DNA of 64,000 bases from UBA7067 sp051880615 (GCA_051880615.1 JBJEOH010000028.1:68528-132527); one strand, 5' to 3'. Counted from the first letter of the stretch, positions 51,578-60,203 are shown. Notes: generated from the sequence alone by a model not told the origin. Translations and numbers: made by a program.

Positions 51578-51700
51578 AAAAAACGAAAAGGCTCAATCCT
51601 TGCGGAAGATTGAGCCTTTTCTTACTTTTAGTTTGAGGGGTACATTGAGGAGGGTAGAACATTTGTACTCTGACGGTGCGGCTCCGTCCTTTTGAGTACG
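51578..51700 (-). ncRNA. Candidate small regulatory RNA with C-rich single-stranded region
   Basis: In the 479-bp gap between divergent asnB and proB, outside both promoters. Read on the minus strand: a two-part hairpin (GTACTC/GAGTAC closing GACGG/CCGTC, 51665-51699), then about 44 nt with little structure containing CCCTCCTC (51647-51654) and CCCCTC (51635-51640). A perfect 13-bp terminator stem (51586-51598 with 51608-51620) and TTTTTT follow. The C-rich boxes are complementary to Shine-Dalgarno sequences, as in several Firmicutes trans-acting sRNAs. No strong promoter was found at its 5' end (a TATACT is near 51706), so it remains a candidate. I see nothing else in this gap. Confidence 0.45.
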
Positions 51701-51832
51701 ATTAAAGTATAAAATTTAATTGTGAATACGCTATTAATAATCCTTTAAGATTGAAAGAAAGATTTGTGAATAATGTTGAGATTTTCATCGAATTTTAGTT
51801 TTTGATCGAATATGGTGTAGGGTGTTGTCCCC

Positions 51833-51861
51833 TTTACTTTCGTTCTTTATTGTGATAAAAT
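51833..51861 (+). promoter_or_regulatory. Promoter of proB-proA
   Basis: TTTACT (51833-51838), 17-bp spacer and TAAAAT (51856-51861), 33 nt before proB. Confidence 0.7.
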
Positions 51862-51894
51862 TTCATATATACATATTTGAAATGAGGAAGTCAT

Positions 51895-52680
51895 ATGGGA
51901 GAGAAAATTGTTGTAAAGGTTGGAACTTCGACACTTACATACGAAAACGGCAGGCTGAATTTGCGCCGTATGGAGAATTTGTGCAAGATACTGTGTGATT
52001 TGCAGAACAGGGGAAATAAAATCCTGCTCGTAAGCTCAGGTGCTATCGGCGTTGGTATGGGCAAGCTTGCGCTGCCAAACCGCCCGAAGGAAACAAAGCA
52101 GCTTCAGGCGCTTGCGGCTGTAGGACAGTGTGAGCTTATGTTTATGTATGACAAGTTTTTCGGCGAGTACAACCACACGGTGGCTCAGATACTGCTGACG
52201 AAGCATGTTGTCGAAACAGAGCATAAGCAGAACAATGTTATCAATACGGTTGAAACACTGTTTGATATGAATATACTGCCGATAGTAAACGAAAACGACA
52301 CGGTTGCTATTGATGAGCTGCCCGGCGAGAATTTCGGCGATAATGATATGCTCTCGGCGATGGTCGCTTCAATGATCAAGGCGGACAGACTTGTTATACT
52401 GTCTGATATTGACGGGCTATACGACAAAAACCCCAAGCAGTTTCCTGATGCAAGGCTGATAACCTCAATTCCGAAGATTGATGAAAAGATATTTGAAATG
52501 GCGGCTGACGGCGCAGGCTCAAACAGAGGAACAGGCGGAATGAAAACAAAGCTGAGTGCCGCTCTTCATGCGACAAACGCAGGAATAACCTGTAGTATTA
52601 TAAATGGCTCAAGACCCGAAAACCTTTATGACCTGATTGAAAATAACGGAGTAGGAACAACCTTTGCTCCGCAGAAATAA
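51895..52680 (+). CDS. proB: Glutamate 5-kinase
   Basis: First step of proline synthesis, phosphorylating glutamate. The 261-residue amino acid kinase-fold protein starts MGEKIVVKVGTSTLTYENG and has VSSGAIGVGMGKL, PIVNENDTVAIDE and FGDNDMLSAMVA. It lacks the C-terminal PUA domain found in E. coli ProB, as in many Firmicutes short forms. GAGGAA precedes the ATG, and proA follows 17 nt after its stop. Confidence 0.96.
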   Translation: MGEKIVVKVGTSTLTYENGRLNLRRMENLCKILCDLQNRGNKILLVSSGAIGVGMGKLALPNRPKETKQLQALAAVGQCELMFMYDKFFGEYNHTVAQILLTKHVVETEHKQNNVINTVETLFDMNILPIVNENDTVAIDELPGENFGDNDMLSAMVASMIKADRLVILSDIDGLYDKNPKQFPDARLITSIPKIDEKIFEMAADGAGSNRGTGGMKTKLSAALHATNAGITCSIINGSRPENLYDLIENNGVGTTFAPQK

Positions 52681-52697
52681 CCGAAGGAGTGACACCA

Positions 52698-53942
52698 ATG
52701 ACTGTACTTGAACAAATGGGCGCAAAGGCAAAGGCGGCAAGCCGCATACTTGCCGTTGCAGGAAAAATGAAGGACGATGCGCTTTTAGCTATAGCAAACG
52801 CCTTGAGAAATGAAAGGGAAGCGATAAAGGCGGCTAATGCTATTGATATTGAAAACGGCAGAAAAGCCGGATTGTCGGAGTCGCTTATCGACAGGCTTCT
52901 GCTGACAGACGCAAGAATTGACGGTATGGCGCTTGGCTGTGAGCAGGTTGCCGCACTGCCGGACCCTATCGGTCAGACTTTGAGCGGAAATGTGCTCGCA
53001 AACGGACTTGAGGTGAGAAAGGTAAGAGTGCCGATGGGCGTTATCGGCATTATCTTTGAGGCTCGCCCAAATGTTACGGCTGACGCCGCGGCGCTGTGCC
53101 TCAAGGCAGGCAGTGCGGTTATTCTCAGAGGCGGCAAGGAGGCTATAAACTCAAATATGAGCATTGCCGCGGTTATGAGAGAAGCGGTAAAAACCGCAGG
53201 CTTGCCTGAGGATTCAATTCAGCTTGTCGAGGACACAAGCCGTCAGTCCTCAATAGAGATGATGGGACTGAGCGAATATCTTGATGTGCTTATTCCAAGA
53301 GGCGGCGCCGGACTGATAAGAGCTGTTGTTGAAAATTCAAAGGTTCCTGTTATAGAGACAGGCGTCGGCAACTGCCATGTTTATGTTGATGAGAGTGCAA
53401 ATCTTGAAATGGCGGCTGATATTGTGTTCAATGCAAAGACCTCTCGTCCGTCGGTGTGTAATGCGATTGAAACGGTACTTGTTCACAAGGCGGTTGCAGA
53501 TAAGGCTCTGCCGCTTATCAAGGCAAGGCTTGATGAAAAGGGCGTTGAAATTCACGGCTGTGAGAGAACAAGAGAAATTCTGGGCGAGTGTGTTATTCCT
53601 GCAACTGAGGACGATTGGTACACAGAGTATCTCGATTTAAAGCTTGCGATAAGGGTTGTGGACAGTTTGAGTGACGCAATGGACCATATTGCAAAATATT
53701 CAAGCGGTCACAGTGAATGTGTTGTCACCGAGAATTACGAGAATTCGAGAATATTCACCGCAGGAGTAGACAGCGCGGCTGTGTATGTGAACGCTTCAAC
53801 CCGCTTTACAGACGGCGGCGAGTTTGGCTTGGGCGCAGAAATCGGAATTTCTACTCAAAAACTGCACGCAAGAGGCCCTATGGGACTTAACGAGCTTACC
53901 TCGATGAAGTTTATTATCAACGGAAACGGTCAGATAAGATAA
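52698..53942 (+). CDS. proA: Glutamate-5-semialdehyde dehydrogenase (gamma-glutamyl phosphate reductase)
   Basis: Second step of proline synthesis, using the unstable product of ProB. The 414-residue aldehyde dehydrogenase-fold protein has VPMGVIGIIFEARPNVTADA, LRGGKEAINSN and catalytic Cys in KTSRPSVCNAIET. The end AEIGISTQKLHARGPMGLNE is diagnostic of ProA. AAGGAG is 8 nt upstream of ATG 52698; the GTG three codons earlier overlaps it. Confidence 0.97.
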   Translation: MTVLEQMGAKAKAASRILAVAGKMKDDALLAIANALRNEREAIKAANAIDIENGRKAGLSESLIDRLLLTDARIDGMALGCEQVAALPDPIGQTLSGNVLANGLEVRKVRVPMGVIGIIFEARPNVTADAAALCLKAGSAVILRGGKEAINSNMSIAAVMREAVKTAGLPEDSIQLVEDTSRQSSIEMMGLSEYLDVLIPRGGAGLIRAVVENSKVPVIETGVGNCHVYVDESANLEMAADIVFNAKTSRPSVCNAIETVLVHKAVADKALPLIKARLDEKGVEIHGCERTREILGECVIPATEDDWYTEYLDLKLAIRVVDSLSDAMDHIAKYSSGHSECVVTENYENSRIFTAGVDSAAVYVNASTRFTDGGEFGLGAEIGISTQKLHARGPMGLNELTSMKFIINGNGQIR

Positions 53943-53959
53943 AATTATAAGATAAGTAT

Positions 53960-54029
53960 AAGGCTGAAACAGTGAACGGTTTAACCGTTGCATTGCTTCA
54001 GCCTTCTGTTTTGCGGTGCAAGCACCGCA
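53960..54029 (+). terminator. Terminator of proBA with a second hairpin
   Basis: AAGGCTGAA (53960-53968) pairs with TTCAGCCTT (53997-54005) around an inner AACGG/CCGTT stem, followed by CTGTTTT. A second perfect stem, TGCGGTGC/GCACCGCA, is at 54012-54029. A GAGTTGAGAGTGGAGTG low-complexity run follows. Confidence 0.65.
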
Positions 54030-54046
54030 GAGTTGAGAGTGGAGTG

Positions 54047-54163
54047 TGAAGTGCCTGTGCGGCATCAGCGCAAAAGCATAATATAGATAAAATAATTCAA
54101 GTCAATGGATTGTGCCGTTTTGATGAAAGTTTTAAAGCTTAACTATGAAAAACACAAATTCAT
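54047..54163 (-). repeat. Dispersed repeat, copy 2 (inverted relative to 10075-10190)
   Basis: Reverse complement of the repeat at 10075-10190. The embedded promoter-like pair lies here on the minus strand: TTGACT (54100-54105) and TATTAT (54078-54083), spacer 16. It points back toward the end of proA. The hairpins that follow copy 1 are not present beside this copy. Confidence 0.7.
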
Positions 54164-54212
54164 CATACACATATAACAAACAAAAAATCATTAAACTTTC
54201 TTGGAAAAAGTG

Positions 54213-54241
54213 TTGACAGAAAGAAGAGAGGATGGTATAAT
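54213..54241 (+). promoter_or_regulatory. Consensus promoter of the O-acetylhomoserine sulfhydrylase gene
   Basis: TTGACA (54213-54218), 17-bp spacer and TATAAT (54236-54241), both perfect. The leader is about 220 nt. Confidence 0.88.
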
Positions 54242-54243
54242 CA

Positions 54244-54469
54244 ATGCATATCAAACAGGTAGGAAATATAGGGAATATAGGAAATGCACAGACCCGTTAG
54301 AGATTTATATTAGGATGAAGAAACAATGAAAGTGTTATTTACCGCATTACTAAGACAAAATTTCAGGAACGGACGAATGTGCCGTTATATCAAAGCATTC
54401 GGTCGTACATAACCGAAGAAATAAATCTACATCAAAATTTAAATTAGAATTTGAAACGAGGTAAATATA
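54244..54469 (+). promoter_or_regulatory. Long leader of the sulfhydrylase gene with two short ORFs
   Basis: The leader contains an 18-codon ORF (54244-54300) lacking a binding site and starting almost at the start of transcription. A 28-codon ORF (54326-54412; MKVLFTALLRQNFRNGRMCR at its N-terminus) has AGGA about 10 nt upstream. Its 3' part can form competing pairs: AACGG/CCGTT (54368-54386), CGAATG/CATTCG (54374-54401) and CGGT/ACCG (54400-54415). No S-box (SAM-I) core was seen. Possible attenuation; the ORFs may not be translated. Confidence 0.4.
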
Positions 54470-55768
54470 ATGAGCACATTAAACGAAAGAAAATTACATT
54501 TTGAAACATTACAGCTTCATGTAGGACAGGAGAGCGCAGACCCGGTAACAGATGCAAGAGCGGTTCCGATTTATGCGACAACCTCTTATGTTTTTCACAA
54601 CAGCCAACACGCCGCAGACCGTTTCGGACTGCGTGACGCAGGCAATATCTACGGCAGATTGACAAACCCAACGCAGGATATTTTTGAGCGCAGAATTGCA
54701 GCTCTTGAGGGCGGCTCAGCGGCTCTTGCGGTTGCTTCGGGTGCAGCGGCTATAACATACACCATTCAGGCTCTTGCACAGGCAGGCGACAACATTGTAG
54801 CTGCAAAGACCATCTACGGCGGTACATACAATCTGCTTGAGCACACACTTCCGGCTTACGGCGTTACAACAACCTTTGTTGACCCTAACGAAGATGGCGC
54901 TTTTGAAAACGCAATAAAAGAGAACACTAAGGCGCTTTATATTGAAAGCCTTGGCAATCCAAACTCAAATCTTATTGATATAAAAAAGGTAGCCGATATT
55001 GCACACGCACACAACATTCCGCTTGTTGTTGACAGCACCTTTGCCACACCTTATCTTTTAAGACCGTTTGAGTACGGCGCTGACATTGTAGTTCACTCGG
55101 CAACAAAGTTTATCGGCGGTCACGGTACAGCTATCGGCGGCGTTATCATAGAAAGTGGCAAGTTTGACTGGGCGGCATCGGGCAAGTTCCCGCAGTTCAG
55201 CGAGCCGAACCCGTCATATCACGGCGCTGTGTTCACACAGGCTGCTCCGGGCGCTGCACTTGTAACATATGTTCGTGCAATTCTGCTCAGAGATACAGGC
55301 GCAACACTCTCTCCGTTCCATGCTTTCATCTTCTTGCAGGGACTTGAAACACTTTCTCTGCGTGTTGAGCGTCACGCTGAAAACACAAAAAAGGTTGTTG
55401 AATTCCTTGCAAACCATCCGCAGGTTGAAAGCGTAAACCATCCGTCGTTGCCAAGCTCGCCGTATAAAGCGCTTTATGACGAGTACTTCCCGAACGGCGG
55501 CGGCTCTATCTTCACTTTTGAGATTAAGGGTGACGAGGAAACAGCGAAGAAGTTTATCGACAATCTTCAGGTGTTCTCTCTGCTTGCAAATGTTGCTGAT
55601 GTTAAGTCGCTCGCAATTCACCCGGCTTCAACAACACATTCTCAGCTTAACGAAGCTGAGCTTGAAGAGCAGGGCATCAAGCCGAACACAATAAGACTTT
55701 CAATCGGCACAGAGCATATCGACGATATTCTCTTTGATTTGCAAGAGGCTTTTGACGCGGTAAAATAA
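54470..55768 (+). CDS. O-acetylhomoserine aminocarboxypropyltransferase (sulfhydrylase)
   Basis: PLP enzyme of the Cys/Met metabolism family that makes homocysteine (or methionine) from O-acetylhomoserine and sulfide or methanethiol. The 432-residue protein has FETLQLHVGQE, YATTSYVFHNSQHAADRF, YGRLTNPTQDIFERRIAALE and the PLP-lysine segment VHSATKFIGGHGTAIGG. Length and motifs match MetY rather than cystathionine gamma-synthase (about 380 residues). GAGG is 8 nt before the ATG. It is monocistronic with its own strong promoter and terminator. Confidence 0.93.
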   Translation: MSTLNERKLHFETLQLHVGQESADPVTDARAVPIYATTSYVFHNSQHAADRFGLRDAGNIYGRLTNPTQDIFERRIAALEGGSAALAVASGAAAITYTIQALAQAGDNIVAAKTIYGGTYNLLEHTLPAYGVTTTFVDPNEDGAFENAIKENTKALYIESLGNPNSNLIDIKKVADIAHAHNIPLVVDSTFATPYLLRPFEYGADIVVHSATKFIGGHGTAIGGVIIESGKFDWAASGKFPQFSEPNPSYHGAVFTQAAPGAALVTYVRAILLRDTGATLSPFHAFIFLQGLETLSLRVERHAENTKKVVEFLANHPQVESVNHPSLPSSPYKALYDEYFPNGGGSIFTFEIKGDEETAKKFIDNLQVFSLLANVADVKSLAIHPASTTHSQLNEAELEEQGIKPNTIRLSIGTEHIDDILFDLQEAFDAVK

Positions 55769-55836
55769 GCTGAGCATACAGAAATATAGCGATATTTCCA
55801 CTCCTGTAAATTAAAAATACATTTAATCAATTACAA

Positions 55837-55877
55837 CTCCCTGACTAAAGCACCAAGTCAGGGAGCTGCTTCGTTTT
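55837..55877 (+). terminator. Terminator of the sulfhydrylase gene
   Basis: Perfect 10-bp stem (55837-55846 with 55856-55865, CTCCCTGACT arm) followed by a spaced T-run at 55873-55877. Confidence 0.7.
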
Positions 55878-55973
55878 TAGATGTTTTTCTCGGTTAATTA
55901 AAATTTACCTTTTCGGAATTTACCTATGCCGACCTTTTTATATCCGAGCTGTTCATATGTGTAGATAAAAATG

Positions 55974-55999
55974 AACCGCTCCTTGATTTGGGAGCGGTT
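55974..55999. terminator. Hairpin at the end of the small lipoprotein gene
   Basis: 9-bp perfect stem AACCGCTCC/GGAGCGGTT, 10 bp past the lipoprotein stop on the minus strand, followed there by CATTTTTATC. It also has a TTTT on the plus side. Confidence 0.6.
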
Positions 56000-56008
56000 T
56001 TGACTTGG

Positions 56009-56512
56009 CTATTTTACGCTTTTCTTTACCTCGTCGCCTCTGGCTGTTATTATGCAGTTTGACAATGAAAATGCACCGTAGCCGCTTGACGAATCAGCCG
56101 ACAGGCTCGCACCGATTTTGCCCTCAACCTCAAGATAGTCGCCGTCCTTGATAGAGTCGTCGGCGTCTTTAAGGCTGACTATGTATTTTGTGCCGTTGTT
56201 TGTGAGGGTTACGGTTGCAATCTGATAACCGTTGTAGTTTTTGCAATTATATTTTGAAGCCTTGCCGCTGATTTTATAGGTTGAACCGGCAAGAGTAGCG
56301 AAAAAGCTGTTGAGTGTTTCCATATCAACTGCGGTGGCGTTCTTGTCTGTGCCGAGAAGGGTTGATATGTCCTGCATTTTTGCAGAAAGCTCGTTTGATG
56401 CCGATGAGGTCGGACTGCTGTTTTCGCCTGAGCTGTTGCCGCTTGAGCAGCCTGCCATTGTGCCGACAAGCAATAATGCGCTGACTAAAAGCGCCGTAAC
56501 TTTTTTCTTCAT
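56009..56512 (-). CDS. Small lipoprotein with an OB-fold-like domain
   Basis: 167-residue lipoprotein: MKKK, hydrophobic stretch and lipobox MAGC (Cys about 21), then a Ser/Asn/Gly-rich spacer and a beta-rich domain. The segment from STYKISGKASKYNCKNYNGY to GDYLEVEGKIG resembles the OB-fold found in tRNA_anti-like lipoproteins. No binding partner can be predicted. The frame extends 15 codons upstream, but ATG 56512 is preceded by GGAGG, so the shorter form is given. A TATAAT lies at 56578-56583 on the minus strand with a weak -35. Confidence 0.72.
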   Translation of the reverse strand: MKKKVTALLVSALLLVGTMAGCSSGNSSGENSSPTSSASNELSAKMQDISTLLGTDKNATAVDMETLNSFFATLAGSTYKISGKASKYNCKNYNGYQIATVTLTNNGTKYIVSLKDADDSIKDGDYLEVEGKIGASLSADSSSGYGAFSLSNCIITARGDEVKKSVK

Positions 56513-56648
56513 TATAAATCCTCCGTTTTGCAAGCGCCGAAAAATATCAACGCTCATTTATGTCGTATTATGTGGGTATTATAACATATTTCTCGAAAAA
56601 ATAAATCGTTCAAAGGTAAATATTTTAAAAACATTGTAGTGAAACGCA

Positions 56649-57860
56649 TTACTCAAGAAATTCCAGCGTCTTTTCGTTCATAGCCTCAATATCGGGAACG
56701 GAGATTTGCTCTGCGTTTACATTATATTTGCTTTTCATTGTAAGAATTCTCAGCACTGCGTCGTTGAGTCTTTCCTCGTCAAGCTCTCCATTCTCCACAG
56801 CTGAAACAATAGCGTCTATTGTGTTTTGAGCGTTTTCATATTCAAAGCAGACCAGCAGCATATCGCAGCCTGCGTTTAGCGCCTTGACAGCCGCTTCGTC
56901 AGGTGTGTATTGCTCTGAGATTGCGCCCATTGTTAAGTCATCGGTGAACACAACGCCGTTAAAGCCAAGATCGCCTTTTAAAAGATCGGTGACGATTACT
57001 TTTGAAAGGCTTGCCGGGTTGTCGGGGTCAAGCTCACTGCACAAAATGTGAGCCGCCATAATGCCCGGTATGTCGTTTGCGATTGCCTCCTTGAAGGGAA
57101 GCAGCTCCATTTGCTCAAGCTCTGCTTTTGTTTTTGTCACAACGGGCAGACCGTAGTGAGAATCAACATCGGTGTCGCCGTGACCGGGAAAGTGCTTTGC
57201 AACAGCTATTGCTCCGGTTGACATAACTCCGCGCAGTGCTGCAATACCGTAGGTGCAGACCTCGTCGGCGGTTGTGCCGTAGGCGCGGGTGCCTATAACG
57301 GTGTTGTCGGGGTTAGACCAAATATCAAGAACAGGCGAAAAGCCTGTGGATAAACCGAAGGCTTTTATCTGATTGCCGAGGTTTTTTCCTGCCAGGTTTG
57401 CATAGTCGGTGCTGCCGACAGAGGCAATTTTGTAAGCCGACGGCATACTCAGCACATCGTCAGGCAGGCGTGTGACATCGCCGCCTTCCTCGTCCATTGC
57501 AATCATAATCGGGATTTCGCCTGCGCAGGCTTTTATCTGATTTGTAAGCGTTACAAGCTGGGATGCATCGGTTATGTTGTCGCCGAACAGGATAGCTCCG
57601 CCTATGCCTTTGTCGGCAAGAGCTTTAAATTCCTCGTCAACCTCAACGCCGGCAAGTCCGGCTACAACGGTTTGCGCCGCTTTTTGCTCAAGCGTCATTT
57701 TATCAAGCTGAAGCTCCTCGGCGCTTTGTGTTGGCGGCTCGGTAGGTGCTGTGGTTTCACTGTGTACGCTGCTGTTTTCTGATGAGGTGCAAGAGGTCAT
57801 AATAAAGGTAAGAGTGATTAACAGCGCTGAAAGGGTCAGTTTTATACCTTGTTTTTTCAT
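56649..57860 (-). CDS. Glycoside hydrolase family 3 lipoprotein (beta-N-acetylhexosaminidase type)
   Basis: 403-residue exported protein: signal peptide ending in MTSC (lipobox-like, Cys about 23), then a GH3 TIM barrel. The NagZ-type signature is clear: KHFPGHGDTDVDSHYGLPVV, with the Asp/His general acid/base pair, and FTDDLTMGAI with the nucleophile Asp. AMDEEGGDVTRL also fits. It probably removes N-acetylglucosamine from cell-wall or other amino sugars outside the membrane. The longer frame overlaps the neighbouring transporter gene; ATG 57860 has AAGGAG 6 nt upstream. It follows the AEC transporter by 11 nt. Confidence 0.9.
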   Translation of the reverse strand: MKKQGIKLTLSALLITLTFIMTSCTSSENSSVHSETTAPTEPPTQSAEELQLDKMTLEQKAAQTVVAGLAGVEVDEEFKALADKGIGGAILFGDNITDASQLVTLTNQIKACAGEIPIMIAMDEEGGDVTRLPDDVLSMPSAYKIASVGSTDYANLAGKNLGNQIKAFGLSTGFSPVLDIWSNPDNTVIGTRAYGTTADEVCTYGIAALRGVMSTGAIAVAKHFPGHGDTDVDSHYGLPVVTKTKAELEQMELLPFKEAIANDIPGIMAAHILCSELDPDNPASLSKVIVTDLLKGDLGFNGVVFTDDLTMGAISEQYTPDEAAVKALNAGCDMLLVCFEYENAQNTIDAIVSAVENGELDEERLNDAVLRILTMKSKYNVNAEQISVPDIEAMNEKTLEFLE

Positions 57861-57871
57861 TGGTAACTCCT

Positions 57872-58798
57872 TTATGCTATGGTTTGTGCAAAGCCGACTA
57901 TTGCTGACATGGTTGCGATAGAAAAGATTGTTGAAAGCGAAACGAGATTTACTGATACCGGAATAGACTTGTTGAATTTGGTTGCGAACATTGTTGTTGT
58001 GGCGGCAACCGGAGCTGACGCAGCAATAACGGTTGAGAGCAAAATTGTTCCGCGTATTCCGCACAAATAGAGGACAGCAAGACTGATAATCGGAATTGCT
58101 ATAAGACGAAGTGCGATTGCTACATAAGCCTTTTTGTCGCATAGTGCCTCCCTGATGCTTGATTTGTATAGGTAATAGCCGATTACAAGCATAGGCAGCG
58201 GTGTGTTAAGGTCCGACAAAAAGCTTATCGGAGCCATAACAATATCCGGAAGCTTTATTGAAAGCAGGAAGAATATAAGGCCGATAAGCACGCCCATAAT
58301 TCCGGGGTTTAGTACAAGCCTTTTGATTGAAAGCTGTTTTTTGTCGCCGCTCATCATCACAAGACCGTAGCTCCATACCATTATGTTGAATACGGCAACA
58401 AACGCTCCGCCGTAAAACACACCCTCACTGCCGAGTAATGCCTCTTCAAGCGGCAGACACATAAAGCCGCAGTTTGAAAAGACTACGGCAAACCGCAATA
58501 CGGTCTGTCGCGACTTGTCTTTGTCGTGCACAAGCAGCCTTGCTATTATAATGGATATAATATGCACGCCGAAAGCCGCCAGAGCGACTATTGCGAGGTT
58601 CAAAAGCATTGACGGGTCAAATTCACGCTGGAATGCCTCTACCATTAAGCATGGAGTTACGGCGTATAATACAATGCTTGTCAGGCACTGAGCGCCTTCC
58701 TCTTTGATAAGCTTTGTTTTTCCGCAGATAACGCCGACTGCTATCAAAATAAAAATGATAAGTACCTGCTGACCTACGGTCAGAAAATTCTGTAGCAT
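57872..58798 (-). CDS. AEC-family (auxin efflux carrier-like) transporter
   Basis: 308-residue membrane protein with about ten helices in two sets of five, as in the AEC family. It has LIIFILIAVGVICGKTKLI near the start, FRFAVVFSNCGFMCLPL in the middle and VIAASAPVAATTTMFATKF in the second half. Bacterial members move small carboxylates such as malate or malonate; no substrate is assigned here. It precedes the GH3 gene and may be co-transcribed with it. Confidence 0.87.
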   Translation of the reverse strand: MLQNFLTVGQQVLIIFILIAVGVICGKTKLIKEEGAQCLTSIVLYAVTPCLMVEAFQREFDPSMLLNLAIVALAAFGVHIISIIIARLLVHDKDKSRQTVLRFAVVFSNCGFMCLPLEEALLGSEGVFYGGAFVAVFNIMVWSYGLVMMSGDKKQLSIKRLVLNPGIMGVLIGLIFFLLSIKLPDIVMAPISFLSDLNTPLPMLVIGYYLYKSSIREALCDKKAYVAIALRLIAIPIISLAVLYLCGIRGTILLSTVIAASAPVAATTTMFATKFNKSIPVSVNLVSLSTIFSIATMSAIVGFAQTIA

Positions 58799-58903
58799 AA
58801 TAAAATCACTTTTCCTTAATGTTCCCTGATGCTAAATTCAGACTGAATTCCACTGAATGAGATTAGCATAGATCAATCAAATAACGATATTTGTATTATC
58901 GGC

Positions 58904-58929
58904 AAAACAGGGACAGCATACGCTGCCCC
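58904..58929 (-). terminator. Terminator of the tailed membrane protein gene
   Basis: GGG-A-CAGC pairs with GCTG-C-CCC around ATAC (58910-58929), one mismatch; on the minus strand TGTTTT follows. It lies 30 bp past the stop at 58960. Confidence 0.55.
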
Positions 58930-58959
58930 AGTCAAGCAATTTCTTCATAATATATTTGT

Positions 58960-60144
58960 TTAGTATCCGCCGCCGCTTTGGTCGTCGTTATAGCTGCCGT
59001 TATATCCTCCGTTGTCGGGAGAATAATAAGGGTTGTTGTAATTTGTATTGTTACCGCCGTACGGATTGCCGTATTGAGTGCTGTTTGTGTTCTGATACGG
59101 AGTCTGATATGAATTCTGATACGGGTTAAAGGCGTTGTTGTCGTAATTTGAATAGCCGTCGTTATAATAATTTGTCGGTGTAGTTTGTGTAGGACCGTGA
59201 TAATAGCTCATATGGCGCTTAGCTCCGAACGCTGCAACAGCCTTTGAAATTATAACTATACAGTTAAGAACAGATGCGGCGCAAAGAATAATCAGTGAAG
59301 CTGTGAGGGTGTTTATAATCTCGGGCAGCATATCAATAGTTGTGCTGCCGTATCTTGCCGTTGCAAATGCGGTTGACGGCGAAGCTAAAACAGAGATAAC
59401 CATTATAATTGAAGAGATGGTGCCAAGAATCTGGAAGACAGCCGAAATAACATTGATAACTCCGATAAAGCCTGCACCCTTTAGCTTTGATGATTCATCC
59501 CTCAGAATGCTTTTAGCGCTGAACGCAAGTCTGACATAATTGATGGCATACGCAAGATTTATAGCTGCAAGAACTGCTAATACAATAATAACTATCATTA
59601 AAGGAACAATTGCAACAGCGCCTGATGTTGTTGTGGAGCCGTACATACCTGATGAGCTTGATACAGCGGATAACATTGATGCCGAAGTGGCGAATATAAT
59701 AATATAAAGTAAAGCCATAAGAACTAAAAAGCAAGCACCGACAAGACTGATAATTGAAACAACCTGCAGTACGGTTACAGAGCCGGTCGGCTTTTTGCCG
59801 CCTTTGCTTCTGAAATACATAATCAAATATGGTATTGAACTGAGAAGTGCCAATACAGTGCTGATGGTAAGAATCACTATAACATATGTTGAAAGGAAAT
59901 TTTTAAAAAATTGATAAGCCACTATTTCTGAGGACGATGTTATATACGGTGATAAGCTGTCAAAAAGTGTACCGATTATACCGTATAGAATAATTTCGCC
60001 GATTAATGTTAAAAGTACGCTTACTGTTGAAGAAAGTCCGATTACAAAAATTACCGGCTTTTTCAGAAATTGGCATAGGTGCGATGACGGCGAAGCAAGG
60101 GTTGTCTGACCGTAGCCACCGTATGTTGTGTTGAATTGGTTCAT
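58960..60144 (-). CDS. Multi-pass membrane protein with low-complexity Asn/Tyr/Gly-rich tail
   Basis: 394 residues, not recognised. A short Gly/Tyr-containing N-terminus leads to about six hydrophobic segments (around 30-60, 85-112, 124-155, 170-205, 225-255 and 275-305). After KRHMSYYHGP the last roughly 80 residues are almost only Asn, Tyr, Gly, Gln, Ser, Pro and Thr with repeated N-P-Y and Y-Q units. Such tails can be disordered or self-associating. GGAGG is in place before ATG 60144. Monocistronic, with its own promoter and terminator. Confidence 0.75.
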   Translation of the reverse strand: MNQFNTTYGGYGQTTLASPSSHLCQFLKKPVIFVIGLSSTVSVLLTLIGEIILYGIIGTLFDSLSPYITSSSEIVAYQFFKNFLSTYVIVILTISTVLALLSSIPYLIMYFRSKGGKKPTGSVTVLQVVSIISLVGACFLVLMALLYIIIFATSASMLSAVSSSSGMYGSTTTSGAVAIVPLMIVIIVLAVLAAINLAYAINYVRLAFSAKSILRDESSKLKGAGFIGVINVISAVFQILGTISSIIMVISVLASPSTAFATARYGSTTIDMLPEIINTLTASLIILCAASVLNCIVIISKAVAAFGAKRHMSYYHGPTQTTPTNYYNDGYSNYDNNAFNPYQNSYQTPYQNTNSTQYGNPYGGNNTNYNNPYYSPDNGGYNGSYNDDQSGGGY

Positions 60145-60174
60145 AGGTTCATACCTCCATAATGTTATATTACT

Positions 60175-60203
60175 ATATTATAATAAGCCGTTCGAAAAAA
60201 CAA
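60175..60203 (-). promoter_or_regulatory. Promoter of the tailed membrane protein gene
   Basis: Minus strand TTGTTT (60198-60203), 17-bp spacer and TAATAT (60175-60180). Confidence 0.55.

Noticed and set aside
51622..51894. Long structured proB leader on the plus strand
   Set aside because: A clean promoter at 51833-51861 serves proB; the structures further upstream make more sense on the minus strand, where the terminator is at the 3' end.
57872..58142. N-terminal extension of the GH3 protein into the AEC transporter gene
   Set aside because: The extension lies entirely within another gene; the ATG at 57860 has a good binding site and a normal lipoprotein signal peptide.
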